Under the pieces are notes generated by a model. It did not search any database, was not told where the DNA came from, and saw only the letters and a program-made list of their open reading frames with translations. Of a stretch of DNA of 64,000 nt, positions 36,251-45,319 are shown piece by piece. How positions within the stretch are numbered: the stretch's first letter is position 1; every line of letters starts with the position of its first letter. The stretch comes from Pedobacter sp. Leaf250 (lineage in GTDB: Bacteria; Bacteroidota; Bacteroidia; Sphingobacteriales; Sphingobacteriaceae). A program made the translations under genes and the position numbers. Where the stretch lies: contig NZ_CAKLBU010000020.1 of assembly GCF_920984735.1 (NCBI RefSeq), positions 1 through 64,000 of the forward strand, written 5' to 3'.

Positions 36251-36270
36251 TATCATTTAAAGATAAAAAA

Positions 36271-37239
36271 TTGACAAAATCCCATCACTACGATATCATC
36301 ATCATTGGCGCCGGTCCTATTGGTATGGCTTGCGCTATTGAGGCACAAAAGGCTAATCTAACATATCTCATTATAGAAAAGGGAGCATTGGTTAACAGTT
36401 TGTTTAATTACCCGGTTTTCATGACATTTTTCTCCACTTCGCAAAAGTTGGAGATTGGAGGTGTGCCGTTTGTAACAATTAATCCGAAACCGAATAGAAA
36501 TGAAGCGGTAGAATATTATCGTAGAGTGGCTGAGAAATTCAATTTAAATATCAATCTATTTGAAAGCGTTGTAAAAGTGAATAAAAATGGATCTGATATT
36601 TTTGAAGTTGAAACCTCAAAATCAAATTATACAGCAAGCAATATTGTAGTAGCTACTGGTTTTTATGATGTTCCTTTATTAATGAATATTCCGGGAGAAG
36701 ATTTGCCTAAAGTAACACATTACTACAAAGACCCACATTTATATGCCTTTCAACATGTTTTAGTTGTTGGGGCAAATAATTCTGGAGTAGATGCTGCCTT
36801 GGAAACATATCGCAAAAGTGCCAATGTAACCATGGTGATTCGAAGCGGCGAACTTGGTCCGCATGTAAAATATTGGGTGAGGCCTGATATTGAAAATCGG
36901 ATTAAAGAAGGTGCAATTGCCGCACATTTTAATTCTGAATTAGTTGAGATTCGGGAAAATGAAGTTGATATTAAAACGCCCGAGGGAATTAAAACCGTTC
37001 CAAATGATTTCGTAATTGCGATGACGGGTTATCAGCCTGATTTTTCGATGTTGCGAAAATTTGGAATTGACTTGCCAGAAAGTTTATGCCCGGTTTATAA
37101 TGAAGAAACCATGGAAACAAATGTTAAAGGCTTGTATCTGGCTGGTGTAGTTTGCGGTGGATTAGATACGCATAAGCTTTTTATCGAAAACTCAAGGGTG
37201 CATGCGGAGATGATTGTGAGGAATATAGCTAAATTTTAA
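36271..37239 (+). CDS. ypdA: YpdA-family putative bacillithiol-disulfide reductase
   Basis: A 322-residue FAD/NAD(P)H flavoprotein. The start is a TTG; no in-frame ATG precedes the FAD motif G13-AGPIG18. Family-specific wording follows: LIIEKGALVNSLFNYPVFMTFFSTS, and the second dinucleotide motif VVGANNSGVDAALE. The thioredoxin-reductase CxxC is absent, as expected for YpdA/Bdr. It should reduce oxidised bacillithiol with NADPH, in line with bshA at 17561. Adjacent to the CstB-like gene. Confidence 0.9.
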   Translation: MTKSHHYDIIIIGAGPIGMACAIEAQKANLTYLIIEKGALVNSLFNYPVFMTFFSTSQKLEIGGVPFVTINPKPNRNEAVEYYRRVAEKFNLNINLFESVVKVNKNGSDIFEVETSKSNYTASNIVVATGFYDVPLLMNIPGEDLPKVTHYYKDPHLYAFQHVLVVGANNSGVDAALETYRKSANVTMVIRSGELGPHVKYWVRPDIENRIKEGAIAAHFNSELVEIRENEVDIKTPEGIKTVPNDFVIAMTGYQPDFSMLRKFGIDLPESLCPVYNEETMETNVKGLYLAGVVCGGLDTHKLFIENSRVHAEMIVRNIAKF

Positions 37240-37341
37240 AGGTGTCAATTGTTGAGGTTTAAGGAAGATTGTTAGTGCTGTGCTAAGGATGAAAGTTTCG
37301 TTAATAATAGGGATCAATAACAATCTTCTTAGTAAGTGAAG

Positions 37342-37581
37342 TTAGGTAAGTGATGCAACAATTTTTTTGATGATTGCTAACGCTTCTAAATTGTTTTTAT
37401 AACATTCGTCCAAACATCCTTGTAGCGTACTAGCGCAAACGTCCCTATCCTTACCTGCATTAACACAGTCGCGATAATTTCCTCGGCATGTTTCCTTGCA
37501 TACCTCAAGATTTTCTGGGCCTACCTTCGACAGTTCTTCAAATAATAGCTCTGTTTCTTTCGAAAATTCAAATTTTTCCAT
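37342..37581 (-). CDS. Small protein with mirror-symmetric cysteines
   Basis: A 79-residue protein, no signal peptide, not recognised. Six cysteines lie at 28, 32, 39, 49, 56 and 60: spacing 3-6-9-6-3, a mirror arrangement. The two arms (CKETCRGNYRDC and CASTLQGCLDEC) look helical, so the protein may be an antiparallel hairpin held by three disulfides or binding a metal, in the manner of CHCH-type proteins. The flanks are acidic (N-terminus) and hydrophobic/basic (C-terminus). Genuine coding is supported by the symmetric pattern and codon use. It is monocistronic. Confidence 0.65.
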   Translation of the reverse strand: MEKFEFSKETELLFEELSKVGPENLEVCKETCRGNYRDCVNAGKDRDVCASTLQGCLDECYKNNLEALAIIKKIVASLT

Positions 37582-37663
37582 AATTTTTTTATTTCGAAAA
37601 TAATGAAAAAATGTAATAACTTCTTATTCTTTTTGATATAACTTATTGTCTTTTAAAGCCTTA

Positions 37664-38698
37664 TCAATTATCAATTATTTTTGGAGTAGCGGGTATAAAA
37701 TTATTGTCAATCACCTTTACCTTTAAAACATTGCTGATAAAATTATTAATTGCTGTTTCTACGCTAGGTAAATCCTTGGAAGTAATGTAAGAACCCAAAA
37801 CATGGTTTCCAGCATTTGGGAAAGCGATTTTTCTTTTTAAATTTTCCGGTGTTCCTAATTCATTAAACATTTTCAACATGGCATCTACCCGAACAACAGG
37901 ATCCTGCTCGAGCGTATTTTTGTAGTAGTATAGCATCAAAACCGGTTGTTTCACCTTTTTGAAAGTACTTTCTAACATTGTACTTTCTATAAATTCCTGA
38001 AGTTCTACCAATGATTCTATTCTATAATTGGTATACCAATATTTTTTGTATTCTTCTGTTCTGCCGTCAACCCTGCGTTCATCGCTACCAACTACTTTTC
38101 TAGCGATTTGTAATCCCCATGGATTATTAAGCAACCAGGCATTTTTATCATTAATGGCTACATTGGGCGAGAGCAGAATTAAGCTGTAAATTTCTGGGTA
38201 GGTTGCAGCCAATTTCAAAGCTACGGTTCCGCCGGTTGAGGTGCCCACTAGAATAACCTTCTTACCCAGTTTTTTGCCGATGGCATAAGCCTGTTTGCTG
38301 CTTTCCCATAATCTATCGGCTGTAAAATGTTGCATAGGTGCAATGGTATCCACACCATGATCGGCCAGGCGGGCCAAATATAAATTTGCCTTTAAAGTTT
38401 TTGCTAAATTGATGTGAATGGGATTTCCCTCTGTCTTCGATGCAGAAAAACCATGTAGATAAACTACTGCATACTCGGTTTGCTGGTGCATTGTATTGGC
38501 CCAAACAATTTCGGCTTCGTTACCGGGTTTGATTTTGTTAAGCTGCTCGATTGTTTGTACGTAATGATCAAGGTCATGTAAATCAGGCAGTTTGGCAAGT
38601 TCTGTATTGTAAAGCGGTCTTTTAGGCTTTGGCCCCAATAAATAACCCGCAACAAGTAACACCGAAATTCCTATTAAAACTTTGTAACGCTTTTTCAT
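37664..38698 (-). CDS. Membrane-anchored alpha/beta hydrolase
   Basis: A 344-residue protein. An N-terminal hydrophobic helix (6-21) acts as signal anchor. The oxyanion HG motif is YLHGFSASKTEGNP (about 80-93), the nucleophile is S154 in VGTSTGG, and the final histidine is H299 in NAGNHVLGS. It resembles esterase/lysophospholipase-type serine hydrolases of the Bacteroidota. The substrate is unknown. The fold and triad are clear. Confidence 0.85.
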   Translation of the reverse strand: MKKRYKVLIGISVLLVAGYLLGPKPKRPLYNTELAKLPDLHDLDHYVQTIEQLNKIKPGNEAEIVWANTMHQQTEYAVVYLHGFSASKTEGNPIHINLAKTLKANLYLARLADHGVDTIAPMQHFTADRLWESSKQAYAIGKKLGKKVILVGTSTGGTVALKLAATYPEIYSLILLSPNVAINDKNAWLLNNPWGLQIARKVVGSDERRVDGRTEEYKKYWYTNYRIESLVELQEFIESTMLESTFKKVKQPVLMLYYYKNTLEQDPVVRVDAMLKMFNELGTPENLKRKIAFPNAGNHVLGSYITSKDLPSVETAINNFISNVLKVKVIDNNFIPATPKIIDN

Positions 38699-38805
38699 TT
38701 TAAATTAACCGTGATTAAATGTAAACTTTTGGATGAAACAAAAAAAAATTTTCTATTATGGTTTTTACATTGTGAGGGGTTTTGTTTGCAGCAATTGTTG
38801 TTATC

Positions 38806-38885
38806 TAAACCTGATCGAAGCGGGCATACCGAGGCACAATCTATCAACAGGCAAGAAATAACAGCGGTATAAAGCGTAGAGCAGG
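38806..38885 (+). repeat. Dispersed extragenic repeat (AACCxGAT family)
   Basis: TAAACCTGATCGAAGCGGGCATACCGA opens the copy, with AACAGCGG further in. Family members with the same opening are listed under 43617 and 54495. It lies in the divergent gap between the hydrolase and the polyprenyl synthetase. Confidence 0.6.
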
Positions 38886-38998
38886 ACTGAAGATGTAGAT
38901 GATTACTTCCATTCGTTTTCAAAACCCTAATAATGACATTATCCATTACCTTTTTATGGGAAATTAACTTAAGTTTGCAATCAAAATTTTTCGACTTA

Positions 38999-39970
38999 AT
39001 GCCGGGAATCGATCAGATAAAAAAACCTATAGCAGCCGATATTAAAGCGTTTGAAAAAACCTTTAAAGAATCTATGCATAGCGATGCGCCGTTGTTAGAT
39101 AGGATTACCCACTATATTGTAAAGCAAAAAGGTAAACAAATGCGGCCAATGTTCGTGTTTTTTGCAGCGAAATTGTGCGGTGGAATTACCGATTCTACCC
39201 ATCGCGGTGCAGCCTTGGTAGAGTTGTTGCATACTGCCACATTAGTGCATGATGACGTGGTGGATAATGCTTACGAACGCCGGGGATTTTTCTCGATTAA
39301 TGCTTTGTGGAAGAATAAAATAGCTGTTTTGGTTGGTGATTATTTATTGGCTAAAGGGTTGTTGCTTTCGGTAAACAATAACGAACATAAATTGTTACAG
39401 ATAGTGTCTGAAGCAGTGAAACAGATGAGTGAGGGAGAGTTGTTGCAGGTAGAAAAGGTGCGAAAAATGGATATTTCGGAGGAATTATATTTTGATGTAA
39501 TTCGCCAGAAAACCGCCTCTTTGATTGCCTCATGTTGTGCTGCGGGTGCAGCATCGGCAGGAGCAGATGATGAAACGATAGAAAAAATGCGTTTGTTCGG
39601 AGAGAAAGTGGGTATTGCCTTTCAGATTAAAGATGATACTTTCGACTTTGGGACAGATGATGTTGGCAAACCTTTAGGCATTGATATTAAGGAAAAGAAA
39701 GTAACCTTGCCATTGATTTATGCTTTAAACAAAGCCGAGAAATCTGAGCGGAAAAAGGTCATTAACCTGGTAAAAAACCACCAGGATGATCCGGTTAAAA
39801 TTCAGCAGATTATTGATTTTGTGAATGCACAGGAGGGCGTTTATTATGCCAACCAGAAAATGCTGGAATACCAGAATGCAGCATTCGATATTTTACATCA
39901 GTTTGAAGCCGGAGAGGCCAGAATTGGTCTTGAACAATTAGTACTTTACACTACCGAACGTAAAAAATAA
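38999..39970 (+). CDS. Polyprenyl (all-trans) diphosphate synthase
   Basis: The start at the ATG of MPGIDQIKKPIAADIKAFE gives 323 residues, the normal length; an upstream in-frame start would add 22 unlike residues. The first aspartate-rich motif is D85-DVV-D89, the second is KD212-DTFDF. KGKQMRPMFVFFAAK matches the IPP-binding region. Chain length is not readable, but such long-chain enzymes make the menaquinone side chain. Its TAA overlaps the ATG of the following TerC gene by one base (TAATG), so the two are translationally coupled. Confidence 0.92.
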   Translation: MPGIDQIKKPIAADIKAFEKTFKESMHSDAPLLDRITHYIVKQKGKQMRPMFVFFAAKLCGGITDSTHRGAALVELLHTATLVHDDVVDNAYERRGFFSINALWKNKIAVLVGDYLLAKGLLLSVNNNEHKLLQIVSEAVKQMSEGELLQVEKVRKMDISEELYFDVIRQKTASLIASCCAAGAASAGADDETIEKMRLFGEKVGIAFQIKDDTFDFGTDDVGKPLGIDIKEKKVTLPLIYALNKAEKSERKKVINLVKNHQDDPVKIQQIIDFVNAQEGVYYANQKMLEYQNAAFDILHQFEAGEARIGLEQLVLYTTERKK

Positions 39971-41016
39971 TGAGCAGCGAATTACTCTTCAGTTTAGGTT
40001 TCCTATTATTTATTGTACTTGTATTGGCCTTAGATTTAGGCCTTTTTAGTAAAAAAGACCATGTTATCAGCCTAAAGCAAGCTGGTATTATGAGTGTGAT
40101 CATGATCGGACTTGCACTCGGTTTTTATTTCCTGTTACTTACCGAAGGGCACCAGCTTCATGGAATAAGAGATTTTGCACATCTAAAAGAAATTGTTGCC
40201 AGTCACCAGCATCATATCACCTTAAACCCAAATGATTTCGAAGCCAGTTTGTCTATGTACAGGCAAAATTTAGGATTGGAGTTTTTAACGGGTTATGTAA
40301 TAGAATACGCCTTATCAGTTGATAATATCTTTGTCATCGTACTTATCTTCTCTGCTTTTGCAGTAGAAGAAAAGTATTATCATCGCGTATTGTTTTGGGG
40401 TATTTTGGGTGCCATCATTATGCGTTTCATATTCATTTTTGTGGGTGCTGCACTAATTGCAAAGTTTGCGTGGATATTGTATGTGTTTGGCGCATTCCTG
40501 GTTTTTACCGGGATAAAAATGTTTTTCAGTAAGGAGGAAGAGAAAATCGATCCGGAAAATCATCCTGTGGTGAAATGGGCTTCAAAAATATTCTCGATCC
40601 ATCCAAAATATGAAGGCAAAAACTTTTTCGTAAAAATTAATCATAAAAGGTATGTTACGCCTTTGTTTCTGGTTTTATTAATAGTAGAATTTACCGATTT
40701 GCTTTTTGCTGTCGATTCAATTCCCGCCATTTTCGCGGTAACGAAAGATCCTTATATCGTATTCTTCTCCAATATTTTTGCCATTATGGGCTTACGTTCC
40801 ATGTTCTTTTTACTGGTAAATATTATCCATAAATTCCATTATTTAAAAACGGGTTTGGCTGTGTTGTTAGCCTTTATTGGGGTGAAAATGTTGGGGCATA
40901 ACTACCTTGAAAAAATTGGTTTCACTACCGAGCATTCGCTGATTGTGATCTTGAGTATTTTAGTAATTAGTATTGTGGCTTCACTGGTTTTCCCGAAAAA
41001 AGTGGCACATCAATAA
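39970..41016 (+). CDS. TerC-family integral membrane protein
   Basis: A 348-residue protein with eight or nine transmembrane helices. TerC signatures are TGYVIEYALSVDNIFVIVLIF and LLIVEFTDLLFAVDSIPAIFAVTKDPYIVF, each with the acidic/aspartate-containing helix (SVDN, AVDS) typical of the family. The insert EEEEKIDPENHPVVKWASK lies between the two halves. TerC/Alx proteins are linked to tellurite resistance and manganese homeostasis. Coupled to the polyprenyl synthase gene. Confidence 0.92.
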   Translation: MSSELLFSLGFLLFIVLVLALDLGLFSKKDHVISLKQAGIMSVIMIGLALGFYFLLLTEGHQLHGIRDFAHLKEIVASHQHHITLNPNDFEASLSMYRQNLGLEFLTGYVIEYALSVDNIFVIVLIFSAFAVEEKYYHRVLFWGILGAIIMRFIFIFVGAALIAKFAWILYVFGAFLVFTGIKMFFSKEEEKIDPENHPVVKWASKIFSIHPKYEGKNFFVKINHKRYVTPLFLVLLIVEFTDLLFAVDSIPAIFAVTKDPYIVFFSNIFAIMGLRSMFFLLVNIIHKFHYLKTGLAVLLAFIGVKMLGHNYLEKIGFTTEHSLIVILSILVISIVASLVFPKKVAHQ

Positions 41017-41065
41017 GGGTTTCAAAACATTTAATGTTTACCTAAGCTCATGGTCTTATTTTTCT

Positions 41066-41112
41066 TAAACGCCTCAGATGGTTAATTTTTTTACCATTTA
41101 AGGCGTTTAAGG
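41066..41112 (+). terminator. Hairpin terminator after the TerC gene
   Basis: TTAAACGCCT pairs with AGGCGTTTAA, with an inner ATGGTTAA/TTACCAT stem. No long T-run follows, so efficiency is uncertain. Confidence 0.55.
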
Positions 41113-41204
41113 TTCAATTAAGCTTATAGATTTATATTTTCTTTAATTCCTAAGATTGTTAAAAAAGATTTGGAAAGCCAAGACAGTATTCCATTTTAAT
41201 GTTC

Positions 41205-41295
41205 GCCCTGCTTTCCGTTTCAATCTTTTTGTAAATTGCTGTCAGACAATCAAAGTTGCTGCAACCAAAAAGTATTTTCACTTCAATCAGGTTTA
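41205..41295 (-). repeat. Dispersed extragenic repeat (AACCxGAT family), minus orientation
   Basis: On the minus strand it opens TAAACCTGATTGAAGTG and ends GGAAAGCAGGGC. It is the main content of the 480-base gap between the TerC and M28 genes besides the terminator. Confidence 0.55.
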
Positions 41296-41496
41296 TAAAC
41301 TTCGGGCGATCATATTTGGGCGGCTTTGAATTTCTCAAGTGGATTTCGCAAATTTTCGCAGAATTTAAATTATTAATTCTGTTATTATCACTTTAAATAT
41401 GCGGGACAATATATATCGCAAAGCAAAATAAACGTTACAGCTTAGTAGCCAAGCGTAATTTTTGTATTTTCAGCGAATAAATCAGCAACCATAATC

Positions 41497-42945
41497 ATGA
41501 AATATCTTTTTTCAGCCGCACTTATTTGCGGTGCTTTATTTGCAAATGCACAAGACAAATTTGGCGATGTATTCGCAAAAATCAATACAGATGTTCAGCA
41601 GCATTCAAGAGCTTATCAAACGCTAAAAGAAGAAACTGAAACCATTGGGCACCGCTTAACCGGATCAGCAAATGGAGCAAAGGCAGAGCAATATGCTTTC
41701 GATTTGCTAAAATCTTATGGCTGTGAAGTAAAATTTCAACCTTTTGAAGTAGAAAGCTGGGCAAGAAAAACAATCGATGTAGCGATTGGCGCCGACAAAA
41801 ATAGCCTTGCCAAAATTAAGGCTGTTACGTTAGCACATTCTCCTGTAAGTGCAGATATAACTGGCGATATTGCAGATGCTGGAAATGGATTGGAAATAGA
41901 TTATCAAACTGATCCCTCAAAATTTAAAGGAAAGATTGCTTTGATTTATCTGGGCGTTTTGCCAGGTTCACCGGCTGGAACAAAATCATTGCACCGATCA
42001 GAAAAAACAGCCATTGCTACAAAATATGGTGCAATTGGTGTAATTATTATCAATACAGTAAAAAATGGAGTGTTGTTAACAGGAACGGCTTCAGTAACAG
42101 GAAAATTAATACCAATTCCAGCAGTTTGTATCGGTTTGGAAGATGGAATGGCATTAAAGGAAAAACTAAAAACCCAAGTTCAAGTAGCGCATATCGCTAT
42201 GACAAATTTTTCGGGTTTGATTAAAGCCAGAAACGTAGTGGCTACATTCAAAGGAACTGAAATGCCAAAAGATAAAATCGTTGTTGGCGGCCACTTAGAC
42301 AGTTGGGATTTGGCAACCGGTGCAATAGATAATGGTATAGGTTCATTCGCGGTAATGGATATGGCCCGGACTTTCAAAAAACTGAATTTGAAAACCAAAC
42401 GCACTGTTGAGTTTGTGTTATTCATGGGCGAGGAGCAAGGCTTATTAGGTTCTAAGGCTTACATCGATCAAGCCAAAAAATCTAAGACCTTGAATCAGGT
42501 CAAGTTTATGTTGAATTACGACATGACAAACGATCCAAAAGGGTTTTCAACATCCCGTGCTGAAATGAAAGATATGTTTACTGCATGGGGCGATGATATT
42601 GTAAAAATCGATACGGGTTTTAAAAACTTGTTCAATGCTGGCGCAGGTTTGCATAGCGATCATCAACCTTTTATGTTAGAGGGAATTCCAACAGGAGGCG
42701 GTTTTGGTGGTAAATTACCAAACAACTCTGGACCATTTTATCATTCGGATGGCGACTCGTTTAAGCTAGTTGATGAGCAGGGTTTAAAAAATACTGTTCG
42801 TTACAGTGCCATGCTCACCTATGCTTTGGCCAATACGCCAAAAATTCCGGTTGGTGTACAAAGCGAAGAAGAATTAAAAGCTTTCTTAGAATCTCAAAAC
42901 TTAAAAGAACCATTAACCATTGCTGGCGAGTGGAGGTGGAAATAA
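41497..42945 (+). CDS. Secreted M28 metallopeptidase with PA domain
   Basis: A 482-residue protein with signal peptide 1-19 (ANAQ). A PA-like lid domain (about 110-235, FKGKIALIYLG) interrupts an M28 zinc-peptidase domain with H266 and D268 (GGHLDSWD), bridging D278 (AIDNGIG), E312-E313 (MGEEQG), the DMTND block and the late HSDHQPF and YHSDGDSF histidines. The order matches plasma glutamate carboxypeptidase/aminopeptidase-like proteins (PGCP). Dipeptidase or aminopeptidase action in the periplasm is likely. Confidence 0.92.
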   Translation: MKYLFSAALICGALFANAQDKFGDVFAKINTDVQQHSRAYQTLKEETETIGHRLTGSANGAKAEQYAFDLLKSYGCEVKFQPFEVESWARKTIDVAIGADKNSLAKIKAVTLAHSPVSADITGDIADAGNGLEIDYQTDPSKFKGKIALIYLGVLPGSPAGTKSLHRSEKTAIATKYGAIGVIIINTVKNGVLLTGTASVTGKLIPIPAVCIGLEDGMALKEKLKTQVQVAHIAMTNFSGLIKARNVVATFKGTEMPKDKIVVGGHLDSWDLATGAIDNGIGSFAVMDMARTFKKLNLKTKRTVEFVLFMGEEQGLLGSKAYIDQAKKSKTLNQVKFMLNYDMTNDPKGFSTSRAEMKDMFTAWGDDIVKIDTGFKNLFNAGAGLHSDHQPFMLEGIPTGGGFGGKLPNNSGPFYHSDGDSFKLVDEQGLKNTVRYSAMLTYALANTPKIPVGVQSEEELKAFLESQNLKEPLTIAGEWRWK

Positions 42946-42972
42946 TATTCTACTACATTTATTTCTTTCACT

Positions 42973-43037
42973 AACCGTCATTTCGATTTAATCGGAGCAA
43001 CCTTCTTTGCTTCGTTTGTCCGGAATGACGGTTTTTT
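42973..43037. repeat. Extragenic palindrome with AACCGTCATT ends, possible bidirectional terminator
   Basis: AACCGTCATTTCGAT...CGGAATGACGGTTTTTT: 11-12 bp complementary ends enclosing a CATTGCGAGG-family interior and followed by six T. It lies between the convergent M28 and CBS genes. Confidence 0.65.
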
Positions 43038-43082
43038 ATTCTAAATGCTAACCTTTAACTTTAAACTTTTAACCTTCAACTT

Positions 43083-43511
43083 CTATCCGCTAATATAGCT
43101 TTCCAATTGAGAAATTGTTTGTTTTTGGTCTGCGATAATAAATTTTACCACATCGCCGATTGACATCATACCTTTCACCTCGTTGTTTACTACAATAGGC
43201 AAATGGCGAATGTGTTTATCCGTCATTAATTCCATGCAATAATCAATAGAATCACTTAAAGTAATGGTAATCGGGTTTGGTGTCATAGCCTCCTTAATCA
43301 AGGTATCTTTTGAAGATTTTCCATGAAGAATGATTTTCCTGGCGTAATCGCGTTCGGTAAAAATGCCAGAGAGTTTTTCATTTTCCATCACTAAAAGGGC
43401 ACTGATGTTTTTATCAGTCATTACTTTTAAAGCATCTAAAACGGAAATATTTTCAGGTACAGCAATAATTAGCGACTGTTTAGTGTCGAGTAAGTGTTTA
43501 ACGGTTTTCAT
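43083..43511 (-). CDS. Protein of two CBS domains
   Basis: A 142-residue protein with two consecutive CBS domains: about 8-62 (ISVLDALKVMTDKNISALLVMENEKLSGIFTERDYARKI) and about 73-128 (PITITLSDSIDYCMELMTDKHIRHLPIVVNNEVKGMMSIGDVVKFI). No effector domain is attached. CBS pairs bind adenosine nucleotides or SAM and act as sensors. Given its free-standing form the partner is unknown. It may be a single-gene unit; ahcY starts 320 bases away in the divergent direction. Confidence 0.93.
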   Translation of the reverse strand: MKTVKHLLDTKQSLIIAVPENISVLDALKVMTDKNISALLVMENEKLSGIFTERDYARKIILHGKSSKDTLIKEAMTPNPITITLSDSIDYCMELMTDKHIRHLPIVVNNEVKGMMSIGDVVKFIIADQKQTISQLESYISG

Positions 43512-43616
43512 AATTGGTTTATTTGGTTAAATCAATTTATGAAATAATATCCTGAATATCAAAGTTTTGTTTAATGTTGATGCCAGGTTTCTCAAAATAG
43601 ATACATTTATAGCCCA

Positions 43617-43717
43617 CCTAAACCCGATGGTACGAAAAGCCTCCAATTTTTTCTATTGGAGCTTGTAGGGACAGCGGGGCTGAAACAACCGAAGAAATGC
43701 TGCAATTGCTTTTCAAA
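43617..43717 (+). repeat. Dispersed extragenic repeat (AACCxGAT family)
   Basis: CCTAAACCCGATGGTACG, an inner hairpin CCTCCAATTTTTTCTATTGGAG, AGCGGGGCTG, and an ending TGCAATTGCTTTT. It is closely alignable to 54495-54592 over its full length. Confidence 0.7.
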
Positions 43718-43775
43718 ACCTTAATATAAACACTCAATATTTTACATTCTGTAAACTAGCTTGCTCTTTTAATTA

Positions 43776-43807
43776 TTTGGGTTTCACAAAGCTATGCCGT
43801 AACTTTG
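43776..43807 (+). promoter_or_regulatory. ahcY promoter (TTTG-N20-TAACTTTG)
   Basis: TTTG at 43776-43779, 20 bases, then TAACTTTG at 43800-43807, an exact match to the Bacteroidota housekeeping promoter. Transcription would start near 43814, giving a leader of about 18 bases before the ATG at 43832. Confidence 0.75.
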
Positions 43808-43831
43808 TGCCACATTTAAAACAAATAAAAT

Positions 43832-45148
43832 ATGTCATCAGTAGAGACAACCTATATCCCTTACAAAGTTAAGGACATTTCACTGGCAGAATGGGGCCGT
43901 AAAGAAATCGAATTAGCCGAAGCAGAAATGCCAGGTTTAATGAGTTTACGTACAGAGTTCGGTCCAACGCAACCGTTAAAAGGTGCTCGTATTGCAGGTT
44001 GTCTGCACATGACTATCCAAACGGCTGTATTAATCGAAACATTAGTGGCTTTAGGTGCAGAAGTTACCTGGTCATCTTGCAATATTTTTTCTACACAAGA
44101 TCATGCTGCTGCTGCAATAGCTGCTGCTGGTATTCAGGTTTATGCTTGGAAAGGCTTAAACGAAGAAGAATTTGATTGGTGTATTGAGCAAACATTACAC
44201 TTCGGCCCGGAGCAACAACCATTAAACATGATTTTGGATGATGGTGGCGATTTAACAAACATGGTTTTCGATAAATACCCTGAGTTAATTGCTGCAATTA
44301 AAGGTTTATCAGAAGAAACCACAACTGGTGTACACCGTTTATACGAAAGAATGAAAAACGGAACATTGCACTTACCTGCAATTAACGTTAACGATTCGGT
44401 AACTAAATCTAAATTCGATAACAAATACGGATGTCGCGAGTCATTAGTTGATGCCATTCGTCGTGCAACTGACGTAATGATGGCTGGTAAAGTAGCTGTT
44501 GTTTGCGGTTATGGCGATGTGGGTAAAGGTTCTGCAGAATCTTTAAGCTCACAAGGTGTACGTGTAATTGTTACCGAAATCGATCCAATTTGTGCTTTAC
44601 AAGCTGCAATGGAAGGTTATGAAGTTAAAAAATTCGCTACTGCTGTTAAAGAAGCAGATATTATTGTTACTACAACTGGTAACCGTGATATTGTTCGTGG
44701 CGAGCATTTCTTAACCATGAAAGATAAAGCGATTGTTTGTAACATTGGTCACTTCGATAATGAAATCGATGTTGCCTGGTTAAACGAAAAATACGGTTCA
44801 ACTAAAGTGGAAATTAAGCCACAGGTTGATAAATATACCATCGAAGGTAAAGACATCATTTTATTGGCCGAAGGTCGTTTGGTAAACTTAGGTTGCGCAA
44901 CTGGCCACCCAAGTTTTGTAATGAGTAACTCCTTTACCAACCAAACTTTAGCGCAATTAGAGCTTTGGACTAACACTGATAAATACGAAAACAAAGTTTA
45001 CGTTTTGCCTAAGTATTTAGATGAGAAAGTTGCTCGTTTACACTTGGAAAAAATTGGCGTAGAATTGGATGTTTTAGATCAACACCAGGCTGATTATATC
45101 GGCGTTCCGGTTGAAGGTCCGTTCAAATCAGACGAATATCGTTACTAA
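43832..45148 (+). CDS. ahcY: S-adenosylhomocysteine hydrolase
   Basis: A 438-residue NAD-dependent enzyme that splits SAH into adenosine and homocysteine. The substrate domain holds GCLHMTIQTAVLIETL and SCNIFSTQDHAAAAI; the NAD domain has VVCGYGDVGKGSAESL; the C-terminal KxxY motif region ends in SDEYRY. Length is as usual for bacterial and eukaryotic forms. Codons are more biased to common forms than in neighbouring genes, consistent with strong expression. It has a consensus promoter and its own terminator; no metK or metH is adjacent. Confidence 0.97.
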   Translation: MSSVETTYIPYKVKDISLAEWGRKEIELAEAEMPGLMSLRTEFGPTQPLKGARIAGCLHMTIQTAVLIETLVALGAEVTWSSCNIFSTQDHAAAAIAAAGIQVYAWKGLNEEEFDWCIEQTLHFGPEQQPLNMILDDGGDLTNMVFDKYPELIAAIKGLSEETTTGVHRLYERMKNGTLHLPAINVNDSVTKSKFDNKYGCRESLVDAIRRATDVMMAGKVAVVCGYGDVGKGSAESLSSQGVRVIVTEIDPICALQAAMEGYEVKKFATAVKEADIIVTTTGNRDIVRGEHFLTMKDKAIVCNIGHFDNEIDVAWLNEKYGSTKVEIKPQVDKYTIEGKDIILLAEGRLVNLGCATGHPSFVMSNSFTNQTLAQLELWTNTDKYENKVYVLPKYLDEKVARLHLEKIGVELDVLDQHQADYIGVPVEGPFKSDEYRY

Positions 45149-45190
45149 AAAAAGGCGGAAGTCCTAGTCGGAAGTCCGAAGCTGAATATC

Positions 45191-45226
45191 GAAAGGGATG
45201 TGCAATTTGCATATCCCTTTTTATTT
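45191..45226 (+). terminator. ahcY terminator
   Basis: GAAAGGGATGTGCAA-TTTGCATATCCCTTTTTA: strong stem with a T-run, 43 bases after the ahcY stop. Confidence 0.88.
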
Positions 45227-45230
45227 TGAT

Positions 45231-45253
45231 TGTCATCTTGAGCCTGTCGAAAG
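45231..45253 (+). repeat. Half copy of the TGTCATCCTGAGC repeat
   Basis: TGTCATCTTGAGCCTGTCGAAAG, without its partner arm; see the full copies at 161 and 2123. Confidence 0.55.
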
Positions 45254-45319
45254 ATTTAAATTTCCGTGCCTTCTGTGTTTCCGTGGCAAAAAATAATATT
45301 TTGAAAACGTAATTTCAGT

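Noticed and set aside
43560..43800. SAH riboswitch before ahcY
   Set aside because: The structured sequence there is a copy of a dispersed repeat also found before unrelated genes, and the promoter lies downstream of it, so it is not in the ahcY leader.
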